NCBI GenBank assembly: GCA_030620035.1
Contig: JAUXAE010000077.1
Coordinates: 1 to 5,320 of the forward strand
DNA: 5,320 nt
Source of the DNA: Dehalococcoidales bacterium
Lineage (GTDB): Bacteria > Chloroflexota > Dehalococcoidia > Dehalococcoidales > JAUXAE01
Direction of reading: 5' to 3'
Position 1 is the stretch's first letter. The number at the start of each line of letters is the position of its first letter. The notes under the pieces are model-generated. The model was not told where the DNA came from. It saw nothing but the letters and a program-made list of their open reading frames with translations, and did not search any database. The position numbers and the translations under genes are program-made. Positions 1-5,320 of this stretch are shown in pieces.

Positions 1-20
1 CGGTAAATCACTTCTGTCAT
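1..20 (-). CDS. Possible 5' end of a divergent gene (DnaX-like start), truncated by window edge
   Basis: On the minus strand an ATG at 20-18 is followed by five sense codons and the first two bases of a sixth, reading M-T-E-V-I-Y and then CG, which would begin an Arg codon. DNA polymerase III gamma/tau subunits (DnaX) often begin with a short segment ending in YRKWRP, and this start is compatible with that. No strong ribosome binding site precedes it; only a weak GAG/TGGA stretch lies 10-20 nt upstream. With so few codons, the existence of a gene is uncertain and its identity is a guess. Confidence 0.22.
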
Positions 21-46
21 TGTTGTATATCCAGCTCAGTTAAGAA

Positions 47-55
47 TGGTATAAT
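47..55 (+). promoter_or_regulatory. Extended -10 promoter for the left operon
   Basis: The sequence TGGTATAAT contains a perfect -10 hexamer (50-55) with the upstream TGN extension. No good -35 hexamer sits at the usual 16-18 nt spacing; TTGTAT at 23-28 is 21 nt away. An extended -10 can compensate for this. The start point would be near position 62, giving a leader of about 55 nt before the TTG start of the first gene. Confidence 0.6.
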
Positions 56-78
56 ATGGGTCGGATTATCTGTTCCGC

Positions 79-98
79 AGGGGGACAAAGGGGGAGGG
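79..98 (+). repeat. Degenerate partial copy of the G-rich intergenic repeat tail
   Basis: Two runs of five G separated by ACAAA, then AGGG, closely match the tail of the repeat at 2158-2179, which reads AGGGGG, ACACAA, GGGGG, TGAGG. The palindromic half of that element is absent here. The stretch also supplies the only Shine-Dalgarno-like sequence for the following gene (GGAGGG, ending at 98). Confidence 0.4.
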
Positions 99-116
99 TT
101 ACCTCTAAAAATAGCT

Positions 117-341
117 TTGGATAAAGAAAGTCTTAAAGTCAACTGCTACTCCGGCCATACCTATGCCCAAGAACCAAGGTCTTTTTGGTGGCAGGGTGTA
201 GAATATGAGGTTAAAGAAGTAGAAAAAGCCTGGCGGGAGCCGGGAGAGAGGCACTTTGAGGTCAAGACCAGGGATAACAAAACCTTTAGACTCTGCTATA
301 ATGAGGCCAAAAATAAGTGGTCGCTAATAGAAACCGTCTAA
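117..341 (+). CDS. Small Trp/Tyr-rich protein of unknown function (74 aa)
   Basis: The product is a soluble, highly charged 74-residue protein with no signal peptide or membrane segment. It has a central W-W-Q-G-V-E-Y-E-V-K block (residues 24-33), a Trp at 39, and a final W-S-L-I-E. The pattern of a Trp-rich beta strand, a 'V..V...W' segment and a terminal 'W.L' recalls small DUF6504-type proteins, but this is a visual impression only. TTG at 117 is the only standard start codon in a frame that stays open to the window edge. The purine-rich GGAGGG ends 18 nt before it, further than usual, so the start is the weak point. The Lrp/AsnC gene begins 21 nt downstream on the same strand, so the two are very likely co-transcribed. 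Nothing in the sequence indicates a function. Confidence 0.72.
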   Translation: MDKESLKVNCYSGHTYAQEPRSFWWQGVEYEVKEVEKAWREPGERHFEVKTRDNKTFRLCYNEAKNKWSLIETV

Positions 342-362
342 TCCCCTATAAGGAGCTGAAAG

Positions 363-845
363 ATGCTAAAAGAAATTCTTAAAATCCTGGAAAAGGATGT
401 CCGGACCAACAGTCAGCAGATAGCCAGTATGACCGGTGCTTCAAGCGATGAGGTAACCAGGCTCATCAAAAAGGCGGAAAGTGACCGCACCATCCTGAAA
501 TACAAGACGGTCATCAACTGGGAAAAGGTAAGGGATGAGCAGGTATGGGCCCTGATAGAGGTCAAGATAACCCCCCAGAGGGATGTCGGCTTTAACTCTA
601 TCGCCGAGCGCATCTACCGCTTCCCCGAGGCCCGCTCGGTCTACCTGGTCTCGGGAACCTACGACCTGGCGGTACTGGTGATGGGCAAGACGATGCACCA
701 GATTGCCGACTTTGTCGCCCAGAAGCTGGCCCCGATTGAAGGGGTACAGGGCACCGTTACCCACTTCCTGCTCAGGCGCTATAAAGAGGACGGAGAAAGC
801 CTAGAGGGGGGCGAGGAGGCCCGCAGGCAGCCGGTAATTCTTTAG
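363..845 (+). CDS. Lrp/AsnC-family transcriptional regulator
   Basis: This 160-residue DNA-binding regulator would sense an amino acid or related small molecule and act as a dimer or octamer on promoter DNA. Residues 1-48 form an AsnC-type winged helix-turn-helix: helices around 5-12, 17-24 and 28-39, then a wing containing I-L-K-Y-K-T-V-I-N. Residues 60-140 form the RAM (ligand-binding and oligomerisation) domain, with the hallmark S-G-T-Y-D-L-A-V-L-V at 97-106, whose Gly and Asp are typical of the effector-site turn. The length matches the family (about 150-165). The last 18 residues are a polar tail outside the domain. ATG 363 is preceded by AAGGAG at 350-355 with 7 nt spacing, a convincing site. 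The aminotransferase gene starts 33 nt downstream, so amino-acid metabolism is the likely target; the effector cannot be read from sequence. Confidence 0.93.
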   Translation: MLKEILKILEKDVRTNSQQIASMTGASSDEVTRLIKKAESDRTILKYKTVINWEKVRDEQVWALIEVKITPQRDVGFNSIAERIYRFPEARSVYLVSGTYDLAVLVMGKTMHQIADFVAQKLAPIEGVQGTVTHFLLRRYKEDGESLEGGEEARRQPVIL

Positions 846-878
846 CCAAGATGAAATCCGGCCTATCAGGAGACTTTT

Positions 879-2078
879 ATGTCAACAAACCCGCGAATTA
901 AGCAGGCCAGAGACTACAGCACCACCTCGCAGCGGGCAAGGCAAATATCCCCTTCCGGCATCCGCAAGTTCTTTGACCTCCTGGCCTCCATGGAAGGGGC
1001 CATCTCCCTGGGCGTTGGTGAGCCCGACTTTGCCACCCCGTGGCACATCCGTGAGGCAGCCATCTACTCGCTGGAGAAGGGCTACACCATGTACACTTCT
1101 AATGCCGGCATGCCCGAGCTGCGCCAGGAGATTTCTCACTACCTAAAGGAAAACTACAACCTGGATTATGACCCGGATACCGAAATCCTGATTACCGTCG
1201 GCGTCAGCGAGGCGCTGGACCTGGCCACCAGGGCCACTCTTGACCCCGGAGATGAGGTCATCATGCCCGACCCGTGTTATGTCTCCTATAGCCCCTGCGT
1301 CACCCTGGCCGGGGCAAGGCCGATTATGGTGCCTACCAACCAAAAAAACAACTTTGAGATAGGCGCCGCCGATATTGAGGCCCATCTTACCGATAAGACC
1401 AAGGCAATTCTCCTCGGCTACCCGGCCAACCCCACCGGGGCGGTGATGCCCCGAGACAAACTTAAACAAATAGCCGAGCTGGCCGACCGCCACCATCTGC
1501 TGGTCATCTCTGATGAAATCTACGCCAAGCTCGTCTATGGAGTCGAGCATACCTGTGTCGCCACACTAGCCGAGATGCAGGGAAGGACCATCCTGCTGGG
1601 CGGCTTCTCCAAGGCCTTCGCCATGACCGGCTGGCGTATTGGTTATGCCGCGGCCCCAAAAGAGATTACCGCCGCCATGGCCAAGATTCACCAGTACACC
1701 ATGCTGTGCGCCCCGATAATGGGCCAGATGGCCGCCCTTGAGGCGCTCAGGTCCGGTGAGGCCGACATCACCGAGATGGTCGCTGACTATAACCGCCGGC
1801 GCCTGGTTATGGTCAAGGGCCTAAATGATATTGGCCTGGCCTGCTTTGAGCCCAAGGGAGCCTTCTACACCTTCCCATCAATAAAAAGCACCGCCATGAC
1901 CTCAGAGGAATTTGCCGAAAGGCTGCTCATTGAGGAAAAGGTGGCTGTGGTCCCCGGCACCGCCTTCGGGAAGTGCGGTGAAGGCTATGTCCGCTGCTGC
2001 TACGCCACCTCACTGGCCGACATTGAAGAGGCCCTATCGCGGATGGGGCGGTTTGTTAAAAAGCATAAGAAGGGCTAG
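879..2078 (+). CDS. Class I/II pyridoxal-phosphate-dependent aminotransferase
   Basis: This 399-residue cytosolic enzyme is fold-type I and of the AspC/PatA-like group, which transfers amino groups between an amino acid and a 2-oxo acid. Visible landmarks are G-V-G-E-P-D-F (45-51), the substrate-side Y-T-S-N-A-G (from Tyr72), N-P-T-G with Asn184, S-D-E-I-Y with Asp212 (pairs with the pyridine nitrogen) and Tyr215, and S-K-A-F-A-M-T-G-W-R-I-G. In the last, Lys245 is the Schiff-base lysine and Arg253 should contact the PLP phosphate. Arg372 in G-Y-V-R is the expected carboxylate-binding arginine. The length is normal and no key residue is missing. The start is supported by AGGAGA at 868-873, 5 nt before ATG. 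Substrate range (aspartate, aromatic, alanine or other) cannot be decided. It is the last gene of the left operon and is followed by an intrinsic terminator, and it is probably under control of the adjacent Lrp/AsnC regulator. Confidence 0.95.
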   Translation: MSTNPRIKQARDYSTTSQRARQISPSGIRKFFDLLASMEGAISLGVGEPDFATPWHIREAAIYSLEKGYTMYTSNAGMPELRQEISHYLKENYNLDYDPDTEILITVGVSEALDLATRATLDPGDEVIMPDPCYVSYSPCVTLAGARPIMVPTNQKNNFEIGAADIEAHLTDKTKAILLGYPANPTGAVMPRDKLKQIAELADRHHLLVISDEIYAKLVYGVEHTCVATLAEMQGRTILLGGFSKAFAMTGWRIGYAAAPKEITAAMAKIHQYTMLCAPIMGQMAALEALRSGEADITEMVADYNRRRLVMVKGLNDIGLACFEPKGAFYTFPSIKSTAMTSEEFAERLLIEEKVAVVPGTAFGKCGEGYVRCCYATSLADIEEALSRMGRFVKKHKKG

Positions 2079-2107
2079 TTCTGAAGGTTGTTTCTTCTGG
2101 AGAGTTT

Positions 2108-2137
2108 AAGAGGGGCGAAAGCCCCTCTTTTTTTATT
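2108..2137 (+). terminator. Intrinsic terminator of the aminotransferase operon
   Basis: A perfect 9-bp stem (2108-2116 with 2121-2129) is closed by a GAAA tetraloop on a C-G pair. The stem is G+C-rich in its upper part and runs into seven consecutive T (2128-2134), then ATT. It lies 30 nt after the aminotransferase stop codon. The reverse strand lacks a T tract after the stem, so it works in one direction only. Confidence 0.95.
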
Positions 2138-2180
2138 CCCCCTCTCCTTTGAAGGAGAGGGGGACACAAGGGGGTGAGGT
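2138..2180. repeat. Palindromic intergenic repeat with G-rich tail
   Basis: Arms 2138-2149 and 2152-2163 are perfect 12-bp complements (CCCCCTCTCCTT and AAGGAGAGGGGG) with almost no loop. They are followed by ACACAA, GGGGG and TGAGGT. The element fills the gap between two convergent operons, ending 4 nt before the trpS stop codon. Neither strand has a T tract after the stem, so it is not a classic terminator. It could still stabilise or end the trpS transcript, for which no other terminator is visible. Elements of this form (a C-rich/G-rich palindrome plus a purine-rich tail) are common as dispersed intergenic repeats in bacterial genomes. That it is dispersed here is inferred from form and from the partial match at 79-98. 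Confidence 0.7.
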
Positions 2181-2183
2181 AGA

Positions 2184-3158
2184 TTAAATAAGTCCCATCC
2201 TCTGCTTGACCTCTTTAAGGGTCCTGCGGGCGATAAGCCTGGCCCTTCTGGCGCCATCAGCCAGAACATCAGTCACATACTGAGGCTCAGCGGCTATGGC
2301 CGCCCGCCGCTGGCGGAAGGGCTGAAGCATAGTATTGATGGCATCAGCCAACAGCTCCTTACATTCAACACAGCCGATCTGGGCCCGGCGGCACTGCTCA
2401 GCGATGCCGCCTGACTTGAATTCATTGAAGTACTGCTGCAGACGGTAGATATTGCATACCTCAGGGTGGCCCGGGTCATGCCGATAGCGGCGGGCCGGGT
2501 CGGTAACCGCCGTCATCACCCGCTCTAGCGTCTCCTCAGGAGAGAGGGCCAGCTCAATATGGTTATCAAGCTGCTTACTCATCTTCTCCTTGCCGTCCAG
2601 CCCCAGCACCATGGGAAACGGGGTAAGCTTGGCCTGGGGCTCAGGAAAGGTGTCACCAAAGATATTATTAAAGCGGCGGACAATCTCCCGGGCCAGTTCC
2701 AGGTGGGGTAGCTGGTCTTCACCCACCGGCACCACCTCAGCCTTATAGAGCACTATATCGGCGGTCATCAGTACGGGATAGCCCACCAGTCCGTAGTTTA
2801 CATTGTGGGGCTGGAGCTTCACCTTCTCCTTAAAGGTAGGCACCCTTAACAGCCAGCCCAAGGGGGTGGTCATACCAAGCAGGGTGTGTAGCTCCATCAC
2901 CTCAGGGACATGGGACTGGACAAAGAGGATGCTCTTCTTGGGGTCAAGACCGGCCGCCAGCCAGTCAAGCACCATCTCATGGATATTCTCCTGTAGTTGG
3001 CTGGTGTCTTCCAAAGAGGTCAGGGCGTGGATATCAACGATACAATAGATACACTGATACTCATCCTGCAGGGCAACATAGTTCTGTATCGCCCCCAGAT
3101 AGTTGCCCAGGTGCTGCCGACCGGTGGGCCGGGCCCCGGAAAAAACACGACGCTTCAT
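2184..3158 (-). CDS. trpS: Tryptophanyl-tRNA synthetase
   Basis: This cytosolic class Ic enzyme of 324 residues attaches tryptophan to tRNA-Trp using ATP. The Rossmann catalytic core shows S-G-A-R-P-T-G with the HIGH-equivalent H-L-G-N at 16-19. The tryptophan pocket has M-T-A-D-I-V-L-Y (131-138), whose Asp134 corresponds to the residue that recognises the indole nitrogen. G-E-D-Q lies at 146-149, and the KMSKS-equivalent is K-M-S-K-Q at 192-196. The C-terminal helical domain carries G-C-V-E-C-K (262-267) and a typical end. The length matches the short bacterial form (about 325-335), with no extra domain. ATG at 3158 is preceded on the minus strand by CAGGAGA (3164-3170) at about 5 nt. The gene lies 77 nt downstream of ispH and probably also has its own promoter. 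The last motif residue is Gln rather than the usual Ser, a conservative-looking variation outside the essential lysines. Confidence 0.97.
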   Translation of the reverse strand: MKRRVFSGARPTGRQHLGNYLGAIQNYVALQDEYQCIYCIVDIHALTSLEDTSQLQENIHEMVLDWLAAGLDPKKSILFVQSHVPEVMELHTLLGMTTPLGWLLRVPTFKEKVKLQPHNVNYGLVGYPVLMTADIVLYKAEVVPVGEDQLPHLELAREIVRRFNNIFGDTFPEPQAKLTPFPMVLGLDGKEKMSKQLDNHIELALSPEETLERVMTAVTDPARRYRHDPGHPEVCNIYRLQQYFNEFKSGGIAEQCRRAQIGCVECKELLADAINTMLQPFRQRRAAIAAEPQYVTDVLADGARRARLIARRTLKEVKQRMGLI

Positions 3159-3178
3159 CTAAATCTCCTGATTCAAGG

Positions 3179-3208
3179 ATTGTAACACAAGAAGAGATAT
3201 AGCGACAA
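3179..3208 (-). promoter_or_regulatory. Probable internal promoter for trpS
   Basis: On the minus strand, TTGTCG (3208-3203) and TACAAT (3184-3179) are separated by 18 nt. The predicted start is near 3172, leaving a leader of about 14 nt that includes the CAGGAGA ribosome binding site. The same layout and near-identical hexamers occur upstream of plsC. The ispH-trpS gap is too short for a T-box leader. Confidence 0.5.
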
Positions 3209-3235
3209 GAAAGAGGGGAACAAGGTAGAGCTAGT

Positions 3236-4093
3236 CTAATCATAGGCCAGGGCGGCCAACTTCTTCAGCACCTCATTTATAGTCTGTTCATCGGTAGAAG
3301 CCCCGGCAGTGATGCCTATGCGCTGCTGACCTTGAAGCCAGGAGGGTTGAATCTCCCGGGCAGTTTCCACCAGATATGTCTTGGTCGCCGCCGAGCACAG
3401 CTCAACCAGATGCCTGGTATTGGCACTGTTATGACCACCAATGACCAGTATCAGGTCCACGCCACCGGCCAGCTCGAGGGCGGCTAGCTGCCGCTGCCTG
3501 ATATCATGACAGATGGTATCAATGATGCGTAGCTCAGCGTCCTTGACCAGAGCAGCATCAATAATCTTCCTGACAAATTGAGTAAAATGGGCCGGTATCT
3601 GGGTCGTCTGAGATAGAATACCCAGGCGGCGAGGTGGCCTATCAAGCCTGGTGATAACGGTCTCATCCAGTGTGGACACCCCCTTACCCCCGGCCCAACC
3701 AAGTATACCCTTAACCTCAGGGTGGCTCTCATCACCATAGATAATGGTATAAAAGCCGGCGTCAGCCAGCCTGCGGGCGGCAATCTGGGCGCGCCTGACA
3801 AAGGGACAGGTGGTATCTACGATGTCAATGTGCCGCCCCCGAACCTGGGCCATCACCTGTGGGCCGACACCGTGGGAGCTGATGGCCACCGTGTCACCCT
3901 GTATCTCGGCGACACTGTTGACTACCCGAATGCCGAGCTCAGCCAGCCGGCTTAAGACCTGCTGGTTATGCACCGCCGCCCCCAGGGTCTCCACCCCGCC
4001 ACGCTCCCGGGCGACCCGCTCCAAGATATCAATGGCTCTTCTTACGCCAAAGCAGAAGCCTATACCGGCCGCCTTCTCAATCTTTAGTCCCAT
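3236..4093 (-). CDS. ispH: 4-hydroxy-3-methylbut-2-enyl diphosphate reductase
   Basis: IspH (LytB) is the iron-sulfur enzyme that reduces HMBPP to IPP and DMAPP, the last step of the MEP isoprenoid pathway, in the cytosol. The product has 285 residues, normal for the stand-alone form and without a fused ribosomal S1 domain. The three cluster cysteines are present: Cys14 in G-F-C-F-G-V, Cys96 in D-T-T-C-P-F-V and Cys195 in D-T-I-C. Substrate-binding residues are also recognisable: His42 (V-H-N), His74 (S-S-H-G-V), His124 and the proton-relay Glu126 (S-H-P-E-V), Thr164 (S-Q-T-T), Ser223 and Asn225 (N-S-A-N), and Ser266 (G-A-S-T). ATG 4093 lies inside the end of plsC (17-bp overlap), with AGAGGA at 4105-4100 and 6 nt spacing, so translation is probably coupled. 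Pairing of plsC with ispH is a recurrent bacterial arrangement, often near cmk; no cmk is visible here. Confidence 0.97.
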   Translation of the reverse strand: MGLKIEKAAGIGFCFGVRRAIDILERVARERGGVETLGAAVHNQQVLSRLAELGIRVVNSVAEIQGDTVAISSHGVGPQVMAQVRGRHIDIVDTTCPFVRRAQIAARRLADAGFYTIIYGDESHPEVKGILGWAGGKGVSTLDETVITRLDRPPRRLGILSQTTQIPAHFTQFVRKIIDAALVKDAELRIIDTICHDIRQRQLAALELAGGVDLILVIGGHNSANTRHLVELCSAATKTYLVETAREIQPSWLQGQQRIGITAGASTDEQTINEVLKKLAALAYD

Positions 4094-4733
4094 TTGGCTT
4101 CCTCTCCAAGTAATGGCCGTGATACTCCAGGGGAAGTAGCTCAGTGATACGCCCCATTATGATATCGGTAAGCTCAGCCAGCCTCTGTTTGGTCAATTTA
4201 CCGTTTATCGGCGGTAGATAAAAGGGAGGGCCGATATTGACCCTTATTTCGGGACGGCTAAATAGCCAGGCCACCCCTTTAATCTTCTCCGTGCCGGTAA
4301 TGCCCACCGGCAGGACCGGGGCACCACAGCGTGAGGCTATCAGGGCGGCACCGGGAAAAGCCGACCTAAGCTGCCCCCGCCGGCTCCTCATCCCCTCAGG
4401 GAACAGGGCCAAGGCCCAGCCATTAGCCAGCATGCCCAGCGCCTGGCGCACCGCTTGGCCGCCCGACTTTCCCCGGCTGACCGGGAAGGTGCCCAGACCG
4501 GCCATAAAGTAGCCCATCAGCCTGGGGCGGAAAAGCTCCTCCTTGGCCATAAACATCACCCTGCGGCCAAGACTGAGTCCAAGCAGGGGCGGGTCGACCA
4601 GATTAAGGTGATTGGCCACTACCACCAGCGGCCCCTGAGCCGGGACATTATCCTTACCCCTGACCCGGCAGCGGGTCAGCAGCAGAAACAACACCCTGAC
4701 TATTAGGCGGGCAACATAATAAAACCAAACCAC
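4077..4733 (-). CDS. plsC: 1-acyl-sn-glycerol-3-phosphate acyltransferase (PlsC family)
   Basis: This 218-residue membrane-associated acyltransferase would add the second acyl chain to lysophosphatidic acid, giving phosphatidic acid for phospholipid synthesis. A hydrophobic N-terminal helix (about 3-20) should anchor it to the inner face of the membrane. The family blocks appear in order: N-H-L-N-L-V-D (41-47, catalytic His42 and Asp47), G-T-F-P-V-S-R-G (81-88), F-P-E-G-M-R-S (111-117, Glu113 and Arg116 in the phosphate site) and A-P-V-L-P-V-G (138-144). The block usually read as FPEGTRS has Met in place of Thr. The start is GTG at 4733, because a TAG stop lies two codons upstream in frame. 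Only a weak AGG precedes it, so initiation may be inefficient. It is the first gene of the plsC-ispH-trpS block and has a good promoter 30-60 nt upstream. Exact acyl substrate is not readable. Confidence 0.93.
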   Translation of the reverse strand: MVWFYYVARLIVRVLFLLLTRCRVRGKDNVPAQGPLVVVANHLNLVDPPLLGLSLGRRVMFMAKEELFRPRLMGYFMAGLGTFPVSRGKSGGQAVRQALGMLANGWALALFPEGMRSRRGQLRSAFPGAALIASRCGAPVLPVGITGTEKIKGVAWLFSRPEIRVNIGPPFYLPPINGKLTKQRLAELTDIIMGRITELLPLEYHGHYLERKPNGTKD

Positions 4734-4764
4734 GACCTAAGTGCACCCAAAAACCTACTTGGCC

Positions 4765-4794
4765 ATTATACCCTGAGGCTCAAGCCAAAGACAA
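4765..4794 (-). promoter_or_regulatory. Promoter of the plsC-ispH-trpS block
   Basis: On the minus strand, TTGTCT (4794-4789) is followed after 18 nt by a perfect TATAAT (4770-4765). Transcription should start near 4758, about 25 nt before the GTG start of plsC. The spacing and both hexamers are close to the sigma-70 consensus. A short leader with little Shine-Dalgarno character follows. Confidence 0.72.
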
Positions 4795-4871
4795 ACCACC
4801 TTACCTAAAGACGCCTTTTCGGCTCATAATTTGGTAAAGTAAGAGGCTTACAGAGGTTATCAATGAAGGAC

Positions 4872-4896
4872 ATCTATCAGAGAAGGGCTGATAGAT
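4872..4896. repeat. Inverted repeat between the response regulator and plsC
   Basis: Perfect 9-bp arms, ATCTATCAG (4872-4880) and CTGATAGAT (4888-4896), flank a 7-nt loop. It begins 14 nt after the stop codon of the response regulator on its strand. The stem is A+T-rich and no clear T run follows it, so a classic terminator is doubtful. It may act as a weak terminator, an mRNA 3' stabiliser or a protein-binding palindrome. Apart from this and the plsC promoter, the 176-nt gap from 4734 to 4909 shows nothing else I can support. Confidence 0.5.
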
Positions 4897-4909
4897 AGAC
4901 AGCTTGGCC

Positions 4910-5320
4910 TCAGGCCACCTTCTGAAAGCGGTAACCGACACCGGGCTCGGTTATGATATAGCGCGGTTTAGCCGGGTCTGGTTCAATCTTGTGACGCAGG
5001 CGGGCAATATAGATACGGACATAGTCAACATCATCAATGTATTCCCAGCCCCATACCTTCTCCAGGAGCTGTCGGTGGCTAAGAATACGGCCGGCGTTGT
5101 CAACCAGCAGGGCCAACAGGCCAAACTCTCTTGAAGTCAATCTCACCCGCTCCCCACCAACCATTACCCTCCGCTCAGCAACATCCACACTAAGGAAGCC
5201 ATCATCATAGGTAAACCCCAGCTTTGTCCCCAGCGAAGAGGGTAATTCAGCCCGCCTAAGGGCCGCCCTCACCCGGGCCACCAGTTGCTTATTGCCCACC
5301 GGCTTCAAAATATAGTCATC
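4910..5320 (-). CDS. OmpR/PhoB-family response regulator, C-terminal part (5' end outside window)
   Basis: This is the DNA-binding half of a two-component response regulator; 136 residues are visible and the frame remains open through the window edge. The first visible residues, D-D-Y-I-L-K-P-V, are the end of a receiver domain, with the conserved Lys-Pro of the phosphorylation switch. A TTG inside this motif (5308) could be mistaken for a start but is internal. A linker follows, then a complete OmpR-type winged helix: V-R-L-T-S-R-E-F-G-L-L, V-W-G-W-E-Y, the recognition helix region with V-R-I-Y-I-A-R-L-R-H-K-I-E, and the wing T-E-P-G-V-G-Y-R-F. The phospho-acceptor Asp lies outside the window. 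No histidine kinase follows it; the next gene downstream is plsC with its own promoter. A partner kinase must therefore be upstream or elsewhere. Regulon unknown. Confidence 0.95.
   Translation of the reverse strand, partial: DDYILKPVGNKQLVARVRAALRRAELPSSLGTKLGFTYDDGFLSVDVAERRVMVGGERVRLTSREFGLLALLVDNAGRILSHRQLLEKVWGWEYIDDVDYVRIYIARLRHKIEPDPAKPRYIITEPGVGYRFQKVA

Noticed and set aside
441..764. Minus-strand open frames of 66 and 107 codons opposite the Lrp/AsnC gene
   Set aside because: They are antisense to a clear family protein, have no recognisable motifs and no ribosome binding site support.
1143..1550. 135-codon minus-strand frame inside the aminotransferase gene
   Set aside because: The opposite strand encodes an intact, motif-complete enzyme; the antisense product looks like a shadow of its codon bias.
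2138..2163. Reading the palindrome as a second intrinsic terminator
   Set aside because: Neither strand has a run of T after the stem: the plus side continues ACACAAGG and the minus side AATAAAAA.
3159..3235. T-box or tryptophan-responsive leader before trpS
   Set aside because: The gap is only 77 nt and shows a promoter close to the gene, no T-box sequence and no competing hairpins.
3484..3801. 105-codon second frame on the minus strand inside ispH, and the plus-strand frames at 3722-4139
   Set aside because: All overlap the complete ispH gene, whose cysteines and substrate residues are all in place.
4910..5308. Treating the response regulator as a complete 132-residue protein starting at the TTG at 5308
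   Set aside because: The frame continues upstream to the window edge as D-D-Y-I before L-K-P, the conserved end of a receiver domain, so this is an internal codon.

Overview
This 5.3-kb window is an ordinary bacterial chromosomal segment of moderate GC content. It has two convergent gene blocks and the tail of a third gene. Isoprenoids are evidently made by the MEP pathway (an ispH gene), which together with the bacterial-type regulators makes this a bacterium. The style of the proteins and of the intergenic repeat reminds me of Dehalococcoidia/Chloroflexota, but no single feature proves that placement and I hold it loosely.

Left block, plus strand (about 47-2137). An extended -10 promoter (TGGTATAAT) precedes three closely spaced genes. 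They are a 74-residue Trp/Tyr-rich protein of unknown function with a TTG start, an Lrp/AsnC-family regulator, and a class I/II PLP-dependent aminotransferase. The gaps are 21 and 33 nt, and the block ends at a strong GNRA-loop intrinsic terminator. The simplest reading is an amino-acid-responsive regulator transcribed with the aminotransferase it may control. At the extreme left edge, six codons on the minus strand (MTEVIY, then CG) may be the start of a divergent gene. They resemble the start of DnaX, but this is a guess from very little sequence.

Between the blocks (2138-2183) lies a perfect 12-bp palindrome followed by a G-rich tail. It looks like one copy of a dispersed intergenic repeat. 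The G-rich tail recurs, slightly altered, at 79-98 in the leader of the left operon.

Right block, minus strand (4794 down to 2184): plsC (acyltransferase of phosphatidic acid synthesis), ispH (last step of the MEP pathway) and trpS (tryptophanyl-tRNA synthetase). plsC and ispH overlap by 17 bp. trpS follows after 77 nt and appears to have its own promoter. The plsC and trpS promoters share the form TTGTCN, 18-nt spacer, TAYAAT. The right edge (4910-5320, minus) holds the C-terminal part of an OmpR/PhoB-type response regulator, cut by the window end. The 176-nt gap between it and plsC holds the plsC promoter and a 9-bp inverted repeat.

I found no mobile element, CRISPR array, RNA gene or defence system. 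The items most worth a second look are small: the repeat and its partial second copy, the regulator-aminotransferase operon with its unknown leader gene, the matched promoters, and the inverted repeat near 4872.
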